From assembly GCA_002354055.1 (NCBI GenBank), contig DEKW01000012.1:124001-188000 (forward strand): a DNA stretch of 64,000 bases. The letters run 5' to 3'. Below, in pieces: positions 8,118 to 15,353 of the stretch (position 1 is its first letter; every line of letters begins with the position of its first letter). Origin of the DNA: Bacteroidales bacterium UBA2712 (GTDB lineage: Bacteria > Bacteroidota > Bacteroidia > Bacteroidales > Paludibacteraceae). Made by a program: the position numbers and the translations under genes. The notes below the pieces were generated by a model, which did not search any database, was not told the DNA's origin, and saw only the letters and a list, made by a program, of their open reading frames with translations.

Positions 8118-9196
8118 TTGAATAATTTATCAAACTCCTCCTGACTGACGGTCTTGGGCTCGATCTTCGCGATACCTTTGACAGCGTCGAAGATCTTGTC
8201 CTCTACCACGCGCTCTACGATGCTGCGGAGTTGGTTCTCGTTTTTGAGCATCTCTTGCGCGTAGTTGGAAAGCATGGCGTCATCGACGTTCATCAGACCG
8301 TACTGCATAAATTGCATCCGGGCGATGCGTTTAGCGAAGGCCTCTACCTCCTCTTTCTCCACGTTGATGTTATACTCCTTCATCAGCTGGTCTTTCGCGA
8401 GATGCCATTTCAGTTCGTCGAGCATCTTGTCGAAGTCTTTGTCGAGCTCCTCCTGAGTCATCTTCTCGTTGGTAGCGAGTACCCAGCGTTTGAGGAAGTC
8501 CTCCGGGAAGGCGATCTTCTCCATCTTCTTCATGATAGCAGCCTTCACGTCCAGACCAAAGCGGTATTTGCTCTCCTCGGCGAGGGAACGAACGATGTCC
8601 TCTTTGATGCGCTCGCGGAAACCTTTCTCATCTTTCGGAGCGTCTGCACCATAAACTTTTGCGAACAACTCAGCATCTACTGCGCAGGGTTTAACCTCTG
8701 CTTTGGTGCCTTTCTCTTTGTCCTCGGGGATGTACTCGCCGAAACGGTTGGTGTAGGCCTCTACTTGCTTGTCGATCATCTCCTCGGTCGGCTCGATGGT
8801 GTACTCCGGCAGTTTGTTCTTGCCGTTGAGCTTAGCGTCGAACTCAGGCGCTACGGCGATGTCGAAGAGGAAAGTGAAGGTATCCTCGTTGTCGAGGTCG
8901 ATCTTCGGAGACTCCTCGCTGGGCAGCGGATCGCCGAGGATCTGGATCTTGTTGTCCTCAATGTGCTTCTGGAGGTTTTCTCCAACGAGTTTGTTCAGGA
9001 CATCAGCGAGGATGCCCTTGCCGTACATTTTCTTCACCAGTCCGGCAGGAACCATACCCGGACGGAAGCCCGGCATCTGAGCCTTGTGGCGTACTTCTTT
9101 CAGCTGTTTAGCTACTTCTTCCTGATAGTCAGCCGGCTCGATAGTCAGAGTCACTACTGCCTTCAGGTCTTTCAATTCAGATTGATTAATTTGCAT
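8114..9196 (-). CDS. tig: Trigger factor without a PPIase domain
   Basis: Ribosome-bound chaperone. At 360 aa it is shorter than the usual 430-450. The N-terminal ribosome-binding domain is intact, with the signature region PGFRPGMVPAGLVKKMYG (about residues 42-60). The C-terminal chaperone arms are also recognisable (from about FRERIKEDIVRSLAEESKYR to the end). The FKBP-like peptidyl-prolyl isomerase domain that normally lies between them is missing: the text runs from RFGEYIPEDKEKGTKAEVK directly to AELFAKVYGADAPKDEKGF. The reading frame is uninterrupted, so this looks like a natural deletion and not decay. Downstream is mpl with a 4-bp overlap; upstream is typA. Confidence 0.92.
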   Translation of the reverse strand: MQINQSELKDLKAVVTLTIEPADYQEEVAKQLKEVRHKAQMPGFRPGMVPAGLVKKMYGKGILADVLNKLVGENLQKHIEDNKIQILGDPLPSEESPKIDLDNEDTFTFLFDIAVAPEFDAKLNGKNKLPEYTIEPTEEMIDKQVEAYTNRFGEYIPEDKEKGTKAEVKPCAVDAELFAKVYGADAPKDEKGFRERIKEDIVRSLAEESKYRFGLDVKAAIMKKMEKIAFPEDFLKRWVLATNEKMTQEELDKDFDKMLDELKWHLAKDQLMKEYNINVEKEEVEAFAKRIARMQFMQYGLMNVDDAMLSNYAQEMLKNENQLRSIVERVVEDKIFDAVKGIAKIEPKTVSQEEFDKLFK

Positions 9197-9222
9197 AATA
9201 TTGTTGATTTTTTTGATTTTTT

Positions 9223-9270
9223 CTAAGTAGTCCTAGGTTGTCCTAGGTAGACCTAGGTTGACCTATTATT
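9223..9270. repeat. Intergenic 10-bp array (TCCTAGGTTG)
   Basis: Four exact-period 10-bp copies of TCCTAGGTTG/ACCTAGGTTG fill most of the typA-tig spacer. The internal CCTAGG palindrome makes it self-complementary. Related CTAG-rich arrays occur at 23923-23971 and 54278-54308. Confidence 0.88.
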
Positions 9271-9271
9271 T

Positions 9272-11086
9272 TTAGGCTCTTCCGGCGCGTTTGCGCTCGA
9301 GCTCGTCGAGGATGATCTTGCGGATACGCATCGCGTGCGGGGTGACCTCCACGTACTCGTCCTCCTTGATATATTCCAGCGCCTCCTCCAGACTCATGCG
9401 TACGGGTGGCGGAAGGACCGCTTTGTCGTCTGCGGATTTGGAACGCATGTTCGTCAGTTTCTTGGATTTGGTGACGTTGATGACGATGTCGCCTTCCTTG
9501 GCGTTCTCGCCAACCACTTGTCCGGCGTACACCTCTTCCTGCGGGTCGATGAAGAATTTCCCGCGGTCCTGCAACTTGTCCAGCGCATAAGCATAAGCCG
9601 TACCGGCCTCCATGGCGATGAGCGAACCGTTGTTACGCTTCACGATCTCACCTTTCCACGGCTGGTACTCGAGGAAACGGTGCGCCATGATGGCTTCTCC
9701 GGCGGAGACGTTCATCACGTAGGTACGCATGCCCATGATACCGCGGGAAGGGATGGTGAACTCCAGGTGTACGCGGTCGTTGACCATCTCCATCTTCGTC
9801 ATCTCTCCCTTGTGGGTGGAGACGAACTCGATGATCTTGCCCGAGCACTCTTCCGGCGTGTTGACCGTCAGAGACTCTACCGGCTCGCACTTGACGCCGT
9901 CGATCTCCTTGATGATCACCTGCGGCTGGCCGACCTGCAACTCGTAACCCTCGCGACGCATTGTCTCGATGAGTACCGACAGGTGCAGTACGCCTCGTCC
10001 GAAGACGCGCCAGCTGCTCTCCTCCGCGCCTTTCTCTACGCGCAGAGCGAGGTTTTTCTCCAGCTCTTTATTCAGGCGGTCCTGGATATGACGGCTGGTT
10101 ACGAACTTACCGTCCTGACCGAAGAAGGGGCTGTCGTTGATGCAGAAAGTCATCGACATGGTCGGTTCGTCGATGGCGATGGGTTTCAGAGCCTCCGGCT
10201 CGTTGGCGTCGCAGACGGTGTCGCCGATCTCAAAACCGTCGATACCGATCATCGCGCAGATGTCGCCGTTCTTCACGACGTCGGTCTTCACATGACCCAT
10301 GCCCGAGAAGGTGTGCAGCTCTTTGATCTTGGTCTTGACCATCGTGCCGTCTTTCTTCGCCAGCGTCACCGCCTGACCGTCCTTGAACTCGCCGCGGTGT
10401 ACGCGACCGATAGCGATACGGCCTACGTAGGCGTTATAGTCCAGACTCGTGACGAGCATCTGCGGCGTTCCGGGGTTGTCTTCCGGAGCGGGGATATACT
10501 CGATGATGGCGTCCATGAGGTCCGTCAGATCCGTCGTCGGCTTCTTCCAGTCGCGCGACATCCAGCCGTTCTTCGCCGATCCGTACAGGGTCTGGAAATC
10601 CAGTTGGTCATCTGTCGCGTTGAGGTTGCACATGAGGTCGAAAACCTCCTCCTGCACCTCGTCCGGACGGCAGTTGAGTTTATCCACTTTGTTGATCACT
10701 ACGATGGGCTTGAGCCCCAGCTCCAGGGCCTTCTGCAGCACAAAACGCGTCTGTGGCATCGGGCCCTCAAAAGCGTCCACGAGCAGCAGTACGCCGTCCG
10801 CCATATTCAACACGCGCTCCACTTCGCCGCCGAAATCCGCGTGCCCCGGAGTGTCGATAATGTTGATCTTCGTGCCCTTGTACTCGATGGCTACGTTCTT
10901 GGCGAGGATGGTGATGCCACGCTCTCGCTCCAGGTCGTTGTTGTCGAGGATCAGCTCTTTGGGCTGGTCGCTGAACTCGGACTGCTGTTGCTTCACGACA
11001 TTCGCCGTGTACAACATCTTATCGACCAGGGTCGTTTTGCCGTGATCGACGTGCGCAATAATTGCTATATTTCTGATATTTTGCAT
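9272..11086 (-). CDS. typA: Translational GTPase TypA/BipA
   Basis: Ribosome-associated GTPase of the EF-G family involved in 50S assembly and stress growth. It has 604 aa, the normal family length. All G motifs are visible: AHVDHGKTTL (G1), ERERGITI (G2), DTPGHADFGGEVER (G3), NKVD (G4) and GSAKNGW (G5 region). Domains II, III, V and the BipA-specific C-terminal domain follow, with the conserved VGENAKEGDIVINVTKSKKL. It has its own -33/-7 promoter at 11131-11161 and leads the typA-tig-mpl-ytxH minus-strand run. Confidence 0.97.
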   Translation of the reverse strand: MQNIRNIAIIAHVDHGKTTLVDKMLYTANVVKQQQSEFSDQPKELILDNNDLERERGITILAKNVAIEYKGTKINIIDTPGHADFGGEVERVLNMADGVLLLVDAFEGPMPQTRFVLQKALELGLKPIVVINKVDKLNCRPDEVQEEVFDLMCNLNATDDQLDFQTLYGSAKNGWMSRDWKKPTTDLTDLMDAIIEYIPAPEDNPGTPQMLVTSLDYNAYVGRIAIGRVHRGEFKDGQAVTLAKKDGTMVKTKIKELHTFSGMGHVKTDVVKNGDICAMIGIDGFEIGDTVCDANEPEALKPIAIDEPTMSMTFCINDSPFFGQDGKFVTSRHIQDRLNKELEKNLALRVEKGAEESSWRVFGRGVLHLSVLIETMRREGYELQVGQPQVIIKEIDGVKCEPVESLTVNTPEECSGKIIEFVSTHKGEMTKMEMVNDRVHLEFTIPSRGIMGMRTYVMNVSAGEAIMAHRFLEYQPWKGEIVKRNNGSLIAMEAGTAYAYALDKLQDRGKFFIDPQEEVYAGQVVGENAKEGDIVINVTKSKKLTNMRSKSADDKAVLPPPVRMSLEEALEYIKEDEYVEVTPHAMRIRKIILDELERKRAGRA

Positions 11087-11130
11087 AATCGTTTGGGTAT
11101 TGCCCTATTTAGGCAAATTAAATTCGGGCA

Positions 11131-11161
11131 CAAAGGTACGATTTTTTTCTCATATATGCAA
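11131..11161 (-). promoter_or_regulatory. typA promoter
   Basis: Minus strand: TTGCATATATG, about 19 nt, TACCTTTG. This matches the Bacteroides -33/-7 pattern and lies about 45 nt before the typA ATG. Confidence 0.85.
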
Positions 11162-11208
11162 GCGCGCGCGGATTTTTTTTTATTTTGTAAAGTAGAATTT
11201 GTAAAACC

Positions 11209-11303
11209 GAGTTGACAAATTGTCAGTGCATTGCGTGATTTACTAATAAATTGTCAAATCGATTACACATTTTATAGAAATTTATCACTTTTTGTCAAAA
11301 ATA
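11209..11303 (+). promoter_or_regulatory. A/T-rich region with repeated TTGTCA words
   Basis: The typA-11433 gap holds an odd palindrome TGACAAATTGTCA near 11213 and two further TTGTCAAA words (near 11253 and 11292) upstream of the plus-strand promoter. They could be operator half-sites or another word array. No gene is visible here. Confidence 0.3.
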
Positions 11304-11335
11304 TTTGGTGGAGCAAAAAAAAGGCAGTAATTTTG
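11304..11335 (+). promoter_or_regulatory. Promoter of the small secreted protein gene
   Basis: TTTGG, 19 nt, TAATTTTG. It is followed by an approximately 90-nt leader with a GC-rich stem-forming stretch (about 11340-11405) before the ATG at 11433. Confidence 0.8.
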
Positions 11336-11432
11336 CACCGGATTTCGGAAACGAGGGTTTTTATACCTGCCCGAACTCCCGCAAGCGGATGCGTTAATCC
11401 GGAAAAACGATCTTTTAAAGAAAGGTACAAAA

Positions 11433-11720
11433 ATGAAAAAGGTATTATTTAGTCTGTTAACCATCGTATCGTTGGTAGCAGGAGTGACCTTAACCAATGC
11501 CGCCCAAAACACCAACGATAAATTCACTGTTCGCTTCCGCGAAAACACGCTTGTAGTAGCGTCCACCCAAATGGAGGAAGCCCGCATCTACTCGATGCAA
11601 GGCAAACTTCTCCAAAAGGAGAAAGGAAAATTCGCGGAGTTTCCGTTAGAGCGCGGTACTTACCGCCTCTACGCCAAAGTGAACGGCGACACAGTGACCC
11701 GGAGAATTGAGCTCCGTTAA
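11433..11720 (+). CDS. Small secreted protein resembling a stand-alone T9SS C-terminal domain
   Basis: A 95-aa protein with a clear signal peptide (MKKVLFSLLTIVSLVAGVTL then TNAAQ). The remaining ~70 residues have the pattern of a type IX secretion C-terminal sorting domain: VVASTQMEEARIYSMQGKLL, then FPLERGTYRLYAKVNGD, ending RRIELR. Normally this domain is the tail of a large cargo; here there is no cargo. The function is unknown. Possibilities are a surface-anchored peptide, a T9SS decoy or regulator, or a degenerate cargo remnant. It has its own promoter and a terminator (11728-11753), so it is expressed as a single gene. Confidence 0.75.
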   Translation: MKKVLFSLLTIVSLVAGVTLTNAAQNTNDKFTVRFRENTLVVASTQMEEARIYSMQGKLLQKEKGKFAEFPLERGTYRLYAKVNGDTVTRRIELR

Positions 11721-11727
11721 CAAAAGA

Positions 11728-11753
11728 AGAGACCCGCAAGGGCCTCTTTTTTT
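11728..11753 (+). terminator. Rho-independent terminator
   Basis: AGAGACCC / GGGCCTCT stem (one mismatch, GCAA loop region) followed by seven T. It sits directly after the 95-aa gene and overlaps the end of the convergent permease gene. Confidence 0.85.
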
Positions 11754-12825
11754 ATCGGCATGCCCGCCGATACAGCGGGATGGAGATGGCGAGGAACACG
11801 AAGTTCGGCAGCCATGCCGCCATGAATGGGGACATGACATTGTTGACCGAGAAAGTGGTGCTGACGGTGGAGAAAAGGATATACGCCGCGGTCAGCACAA
11901 CGCCTATGCCGAGGTTCTTACCCATTCCTCCGCGCACCTTCCGGCTACTCATTGTCACGCCCAGAAGGGTCATGATGAACGCCCCTAAGGGCGACGCCCA
12001 GCGCTTATGGTACTCCACCTCAAAAGCCTTCACGTTGCCCGATCCGCGTTGCCGCTGCCGCTCCATATAGTGGCGCAGCTCCGGCGTGGTCATCTGTTGT
12101 GCCTGCTGGGCGGTGATGAACAGCTCATCCGGAATGATCGGCAACGTGATATCCTTCCGCTCACCGCATTCCAGAGACTCGCGCATGCCTGTGAAGGTGC
12201 GTTCGGTATAGTTCTCCAAGTGCCAGTTTTCCAGGGAGTCGTAATAGATCCTGTCCGCCGTCGTACGGGACATCAGGGTCTTGCCGTCAAACTGCTCGAT
12301 GGAGCAGCGGTAGCCCATCTTGCTGTTCTTCCTGAACGACTCGATATACAGGATGGTGCCGGGTTCCACCTCCAGTTGCACGTTGCGCGCGTTCTCGGTT
12401 GTGAAATGTTCGATATACTTGTCCGTAAAATGCAGCATCCGTTCGCTGCTGCGCGGAATGACCCAGCCTCCGAGAAAAAAACTTAAGATAAACAGCACCG
12501 TCGCGGAGAATGCGTAAGGAACCATTAGACGGTGGTAACTCATCCCCGTGGCATGCATCGCGATGATCTCCGAGTTACCCGCCAACTTCGAGGTGAAATA
12601 AATGACGGAAATGAAGATGAACAGCGAGCTGAACATGTTCATGTAGTAGGGGATGAAGGGGATGTAGTAGTCGAGAATGATCTCCCGGAGGGGTATTTGT
12701 TCCTCGAAGAAGTCATCCATCTTCTCCGTCAGGTCAAAGACGATAGCGATGGACAAAATCAGCACGATCGAGAAAAAGAACGTGCCGAGAAATTTCTTGA
12801 CTATGTACCAATCGAGTCTTTTCAC
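11752..12825 (-). CDS. LptF/LptG family LPS-transport permease
   Basis: Inner-membrane permease of the YjgP/YjgQ family. With LptB it extracts lipopolysaccharide for transport to the outer membrane. The 357 aa fold as the family does: N-terminal helices beginning MKRLDWYIVKKFLGTFFFSI, two helices (about 50-125), a periplasmic beta-jellyroll (about 130-265) and three C-terminal helices. ATGMSYHRLMVPY is the family's cytoplasmic coupling segment. It starts with GTG, whose first base is the last base of the tgt stop codon, so it is coupled to tgt. This is the same tgt-lptF order as in many Bacteroidetes. Confidence 0.9.
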   Translation of the reverse strand: MKRLDWYIVKKFLGTFFFSIVLILSIAIVFDLTEKMDDFFEEQIPLREIILDYYIPFIPYYMNMFSSLFIFISVIYFTSKLAGNSEIIAMHATGMSYHRLMVPYAFSATVLFILSFFLGGWVIPRSSERMLHFTDKYIEHFTTENARNVQLEVEPGTILYIESFRKNSKMGYRCSIEQFDGKTLMSRTTADRIYYDSLENWHLENYTERTFTGMRESLECGERKDITLPIIPDELFITAQQAQQMTTPELRHYMERQRQRGSGNVKAFEVEYHKRWASPLGAFIMTLLGVTMSSRKVRGGMGKNLGIGVVLTAAYILFSTVSTTFSVNNVMSPFMAAWLPNFVFLAISIPLYRRACR

Positions 12826-13958
12826 TATAACCGTTGCATGAGGTTCGGCATCACGGCGGCCTTCCAGCTGCTGAAATCGCCTGCCAGGATATGTTGCCGG
12901 GCCTGCGTCACGAGGTCCAGGTAGAACGCTAAGTTATGGATCGAGAGGACCTCCAGACCCAACATCTCCTGCGCGTGAATAAGATGTCTTGCATACGCGC
13001 GGGTGTAGGCATGATCGACATACGAAGTGCCGCAGGGGTCGAGTTCGGTGAAGTCGTCCTCCCATTTCTTGTTCCGCAGGTTCATGACGCCGTTCCAGGT
13101 GAAGATCATGCCGTTGCGGCCGTTGCGGGTTGGCATCACGCAGTCGAACATATCGATGCCGCGCTCGATGGCCTCGAGGATGTTCCACGGGGTACCGACG
13201 CCCATGAGGTAACGGGGTTTGTCTTGCGGCAGGATATCGTTGCATACCTCAATCATCTCATACATCACCTCCGTCGGTTCGCCTACTGCCAGACCGCCGA
13301 TGGCGTAGCCGTCGCGGTCGAGGTCACGCAGCCGTTTCGAAGCCTCCTGACGCAGGTCCGTATAGGTGCAGCCCTGTACGATCGGGAAGAGGTGTTGCTT
13401 GTATCCGTAGAGGTCGTCTGTGCCGTCGAAACGGGCTATACAGCGGTCGAGCCAACGGTGCGTGCGGTCCATCGAGTCCTTGGCGTATTTCTTATCCGCC
13501 GTACCCGGGCAGCACTCGTCGAAAGCCATCATGATGTCCGCACCGATCTCCCGCTCGATATCCATCACGGACTCCGGCGTGAAGAGCAGCTTGCGACCGT
13601 CGATATGGGACGAGAATCGCACTCCTTCTTCCGTCATCTTGCGGATGTCGGTTAGGGAGAACACCTGAAACCCGCCGCTATCCGTCAGGATCGGTCGCGT
13701 CCAGCCCTCAAAACGGTGCAGACCGCCGGCCTTATGCAGGATCTCGGTGCCCGGACGAAGGAAGAGATGGTAGGTGTTGCCTAAGATGATCTGGGCCTTG
13801 ATATCCTCCTCCAGCTCCTTTCGCTGCACGCCTTTAACGGTGCCGACGGTACCGACGGGCATGAAGATCGGGGTGAGTATATCGCCGTGGTCGGTGTGGA
13901 TCACGCCTGCCCGCGCACCTACCGCCTTCGCCTCGCTATGTAACTCAAAAAATGCCAT
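12825..13958 (-). CDS. tgt: Queuine tRNA-ribosyltransferase
   Basis: Exchanges guanine-34 for preQ1 in tRNAs with GUN anticodons. The 377-aa protein carries LTDSGGFQVFSL (catalytic and substrate Asp region), the GGLAVGEPTE pocket and MPTRNGRNG. The zinc motif C-x-C-x2-C of enterobacterial Tgt is not present: the equivalent stretch reads DPCGTSYVDHAYTRAYARHL, keeping one Cys, a form I recall from Bacteroidetes Tgt proteins. It lies upstream of the LptF/G gene with a 1-base overlap. Confidence 0.95.
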   Translation of the reverse strand: MAFFELHSEAKAVGARAGVIHTDHGDILTPIFMPVGTVGTVKGVQRKELEEDIKAQIILGNTYHLFLRPGTEILHKAGGLHRFEGWTRPILTDSGGFQVFSLTDIRKMTEEGVRFSSHIDGRKLLFTPESVMDIEREIGADIMMAFDECCPGTADKKYAKDSMDRTHRWLDRCIARFDGTDDLYGYKQHLFPIVQGCTYTDLRQEASKRLRDLDRDGYAIGGLAVGEPTEVMYEMIEVCNDILPQDKPRYLMGVGTPWNILEAIERGIDMFDCVMPTRNGRNGMIFTWNGVMNLRNKKWEDDFTELDPCGTSYVDHAYTRAYARHLIHAQEMLGLEVLSIHNLAFYLDLVTQARQHILAGDFSSWKAAVMPNLMQRL

Positions 13959-13992
13959 CTATTTGTTTGTAGTATATAAAACTAAATAAAAT

Positions 13993-14113
13993 CTTTTGAA
14001 TGCTTTTGCGCTTCGCTCTTATGTATTTTGAAGCCAATAACCCCTTGTGAGTAAACTCCCGGATAGTTTTTGACTCCAAACTCCAGACTCTACCGAGTTA
14101 GAGCATTCAAAAG
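13993..14113. repeat. Left hairpin-bounded element beside the GxxExxY gene
   Basis: A ~120-bp intergenic segment closed by a perfect 12-bp inverted repeat, CTTTTGAATGCT (13993-14004) and its complement (14102-14113). Inside are a TTGTGAGTAAACTC word and three ACTCC/GACTC heptamers. The termini and the central word match the element at 14614-14734 on the other side of the GxxExxY gene. Confidence 0.7.
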
Positions 14114-14134
14114 CGATAAATTTAGATAAAATTC

Positions 14135-14575
14135 TCAAAACATATACATCGTGCCATCCTTGTCCAAATAATAGTGTTCCGATTGTCCTTTTACAGGCCC
14201 GAAATTATATAAAATGCCTATCTTCTTGCCGGTAAGTCGCATATAGTTCCATAGTTGCTGCCTATGTTCAATACATAATTTTTCTACGGCTTTGCATTCA
14301 ACGATTATACTTTCATCGATAAGGAAATCCAAATAATGCTTATGAGGAATCTTCTTGCCGTGATATTCTATATTGAAGTAGTATTCCCGTTGGTATGGAA
14401 TCTGCTTTTCGTCAAGCAAAATCTGTAGCGCATCTTGGTATATATATTCATTAAGGAATGCGCCTAAATCAGAATGTACAGTCGTCAAGCAGCCATTTAT
14501 GGCATAGCATTTTTGCTTCAGATCATTCAACCATTCCGGATGGCTATCTATGACAGTTTTAATGGTATATGCCAT
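14135..14575 (-). CDS. GxxExxY family protein, PD-(D/E)XK nuclease-like
   Basis: A 146-aa protein of the GxxExxY (PDDEXK_3-like) family. The signature region reads LGAFLNEYIYQDAL, where family members have G-FLE-xxY; the Glu and Tyr are kept but the motif Gly is Phe. A nuclease-type core is visible as YLDFLIDESIIVECKAVE (D...ExK). The cellular role of this family is not established; members recur in Bacteroidota and Leptospira, often as isolated accessory genes. Here it sits between tgt and panD, flanked on both sides by related hairpin-bounded repeats (13993-14113 and 14614-14734), so it may be the passenger of a small mobile unit. A/T content is visibly higher than in the neighbours. Confidence 0.8.
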   Translation of the reverse strand: MAYTIKTVIDSHPEWLNDLKQKCYAINGCLTTVHSDLGAFLNEYIYQDALQILLDEKQIPYQREYYFNIEYHGKKIPHKHYLDFLIDESIIVECKAVEKLCIEHRQQLWNYMRLTGKKIGILYNFGPVKGQSEHYYLDKDGTMYMF

Positions 14576-14613
14576 ATTTTCTGGATATAGGATATATTTA
14601 TTTCCTTCTATTG

Positions 14614-14734
14614 CTTTTGAATGATTTTACTCGTATGAGTGGTGTTTGGGATGGTAGGGCGGCTTGTGAGTTTACTCACAAAGACGCACTAACAGGCAAA
14701 GCACCAGAGCGCTGTGCGCTAAATCATTCAAAAG
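14614..14734. repeat. Right hairpin-bounded element beside the GxxExxY gene
   Basis: A ~120-bp segment closed by a perfect 14-bp inverted repeat, CTTTTGAATGATTT (14614-14627) and its complement (14721-14734). The centre is a TTGTGAGT/ACTCACAA hairpin and a second small hairpin AGCGC/GCGCT follows, giving a branched fold. It is the sister of the element at 13993-14113. Confidence 0.75.
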
Positions 14735-14752
14735 GTTTTTATATCTTTTTAT

Positions 14753-15094
14753 TTACAATTTATTATTCTCCGGGAAGACGATAGCGGGCTTGAAGGCCTT
14801 CGCCTCCTCCGGCGTCATGAGGGCGTAGGCCATGATGATCACCGTGTCGCCCACGTGAATCAGATGCGCCGCGGCGCCGTTCATGCAGATACAGCCCGAA
14901 CCCCGGCGACCCGCGATGACGTAGGTCTCCAGCCGGGCGCCGTTCGTGTTATCCACTACTTGCACTTTCTCTCCCGCGTAGATGTTCGCCGCCTCCATGA
15001 GCGCTTCGTCGATCGTGATCGAACCTACATACTCGAGGTTTGCCTCCGTCACCTGTACGCGGTGAATCTTAGATTTTAGTATGTTCAAATACAT
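14753..15094 (-). CDS. panD: Aspartate 1-decarboxylase
   Basis: Pyruvoyl-dependent enzyme that makes beta-alanine for pantothenate and CoA. It has 113 aa from MYLNILKSKIHRVQVT, the family N-terminus. The self-cleavage site is EYVGSITID (Gly-Ser, the Ser becoming the pyruvoyl group). The GAAAHLIHVGD and IIMAYALM segments complete the family pattern. A longer frame is open to 15154 but runs through the promoter (-7 at 15114-15121), so 15094 is the start. The transcript leader is only about 12-15 nt. Confidence 0.95.
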   Translation of the reverse strand: MYLNILKSKIHRVQVTEANLEYVGSITIDEALMEAANIYAGEKVQVVDNTNGARLETYVIAGRRGSGCICMNGAAAHLIHVGDTVIIMAYALMTPEEAKAFKPAIVFPENNKL

Positions 15095-15113
15095 AATACT
15101 CCAAATTACGCCG

Positions 15114-15144
15114 CAAAGGTACTGCTTTTTTTCGAAATACGCAA
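15114..15144 (-). promoter_or_regulatory. panD promoter
   Basis: Minus strand: TTGCGTATTTCG, then TACCTTTG, 20 bases before the panD start codon. Confidence 0.85.
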
Positions 15145-15165
15145 GAAAAATCAATGATTTTTAGC

Positions 15166-15195
15166 CAAAAGTAGAAAGTAGAAAGTCGAAAGCCA
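15166..15195. repeat. Intergenic heptamer array (GAAAGTA/GAAAGTC)
   Basis: Four 7-bp copies of a GAAAGTA-like word between the panD promoter and the terminator. The same family is present at 40838-40868 and inside ctpA. Confidence 0.8.
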
Positions 15196-15225
15196 CAAAA
15201 AAAGAGCCCCGAAGAGCTCTCTTTT
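15196..15225 (-). terminator. UUCG-loop terminator of the ATPase gene
   Basis: Minus strand: AGAGCTC, TTCG loop, GGGCTCT, then a run of T. It has A and T tracts on both sides, so it can act in both directions. It ends the ATPase transcript (15354-16415). Confidence 0.85.
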
Positions 15226-15234
15226 TACTGTCTG

Positions 15235-15345
15235 TGGGTCTAAAGTTGGTCCATTTACGGCTCATTTCCGTTACCATCTCGTTACCATTACGGACGTCAC
15301 TGTCCGGTTCGGGTCCGGTTTTGGTCCGGTTTTGACCGTTTTTTT
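15235..15345. repeat. Intergenic array of GTCCGG/TTACCAT words
   Basis: The 130-bp gap after the ATPase stop contains repeated TTACCAT/TTACGG words and then three GGTCCGGTTTT units with a spacing of about 11-13 bp. A similar CCGTTTTGAGT array lies at the start of the giant gene (23246-23300). Confidence 0.7.
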
Positions 15346-15353
15346 GAAAAGAA

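Noticed and set aside
9335..11215. 626-codon open frame antisense to typA
   Set aside because: TypA is unambiguous on the other strand; the antisense product is His/Val/Asp-rich with no recognisable domain.
14135..14575. GxxExxY gene as an rRNA intervening-sequence protein
   Set aside because: No rRNA is in the window, and the 23S IVS protein is a different, four-helix-bundle family.
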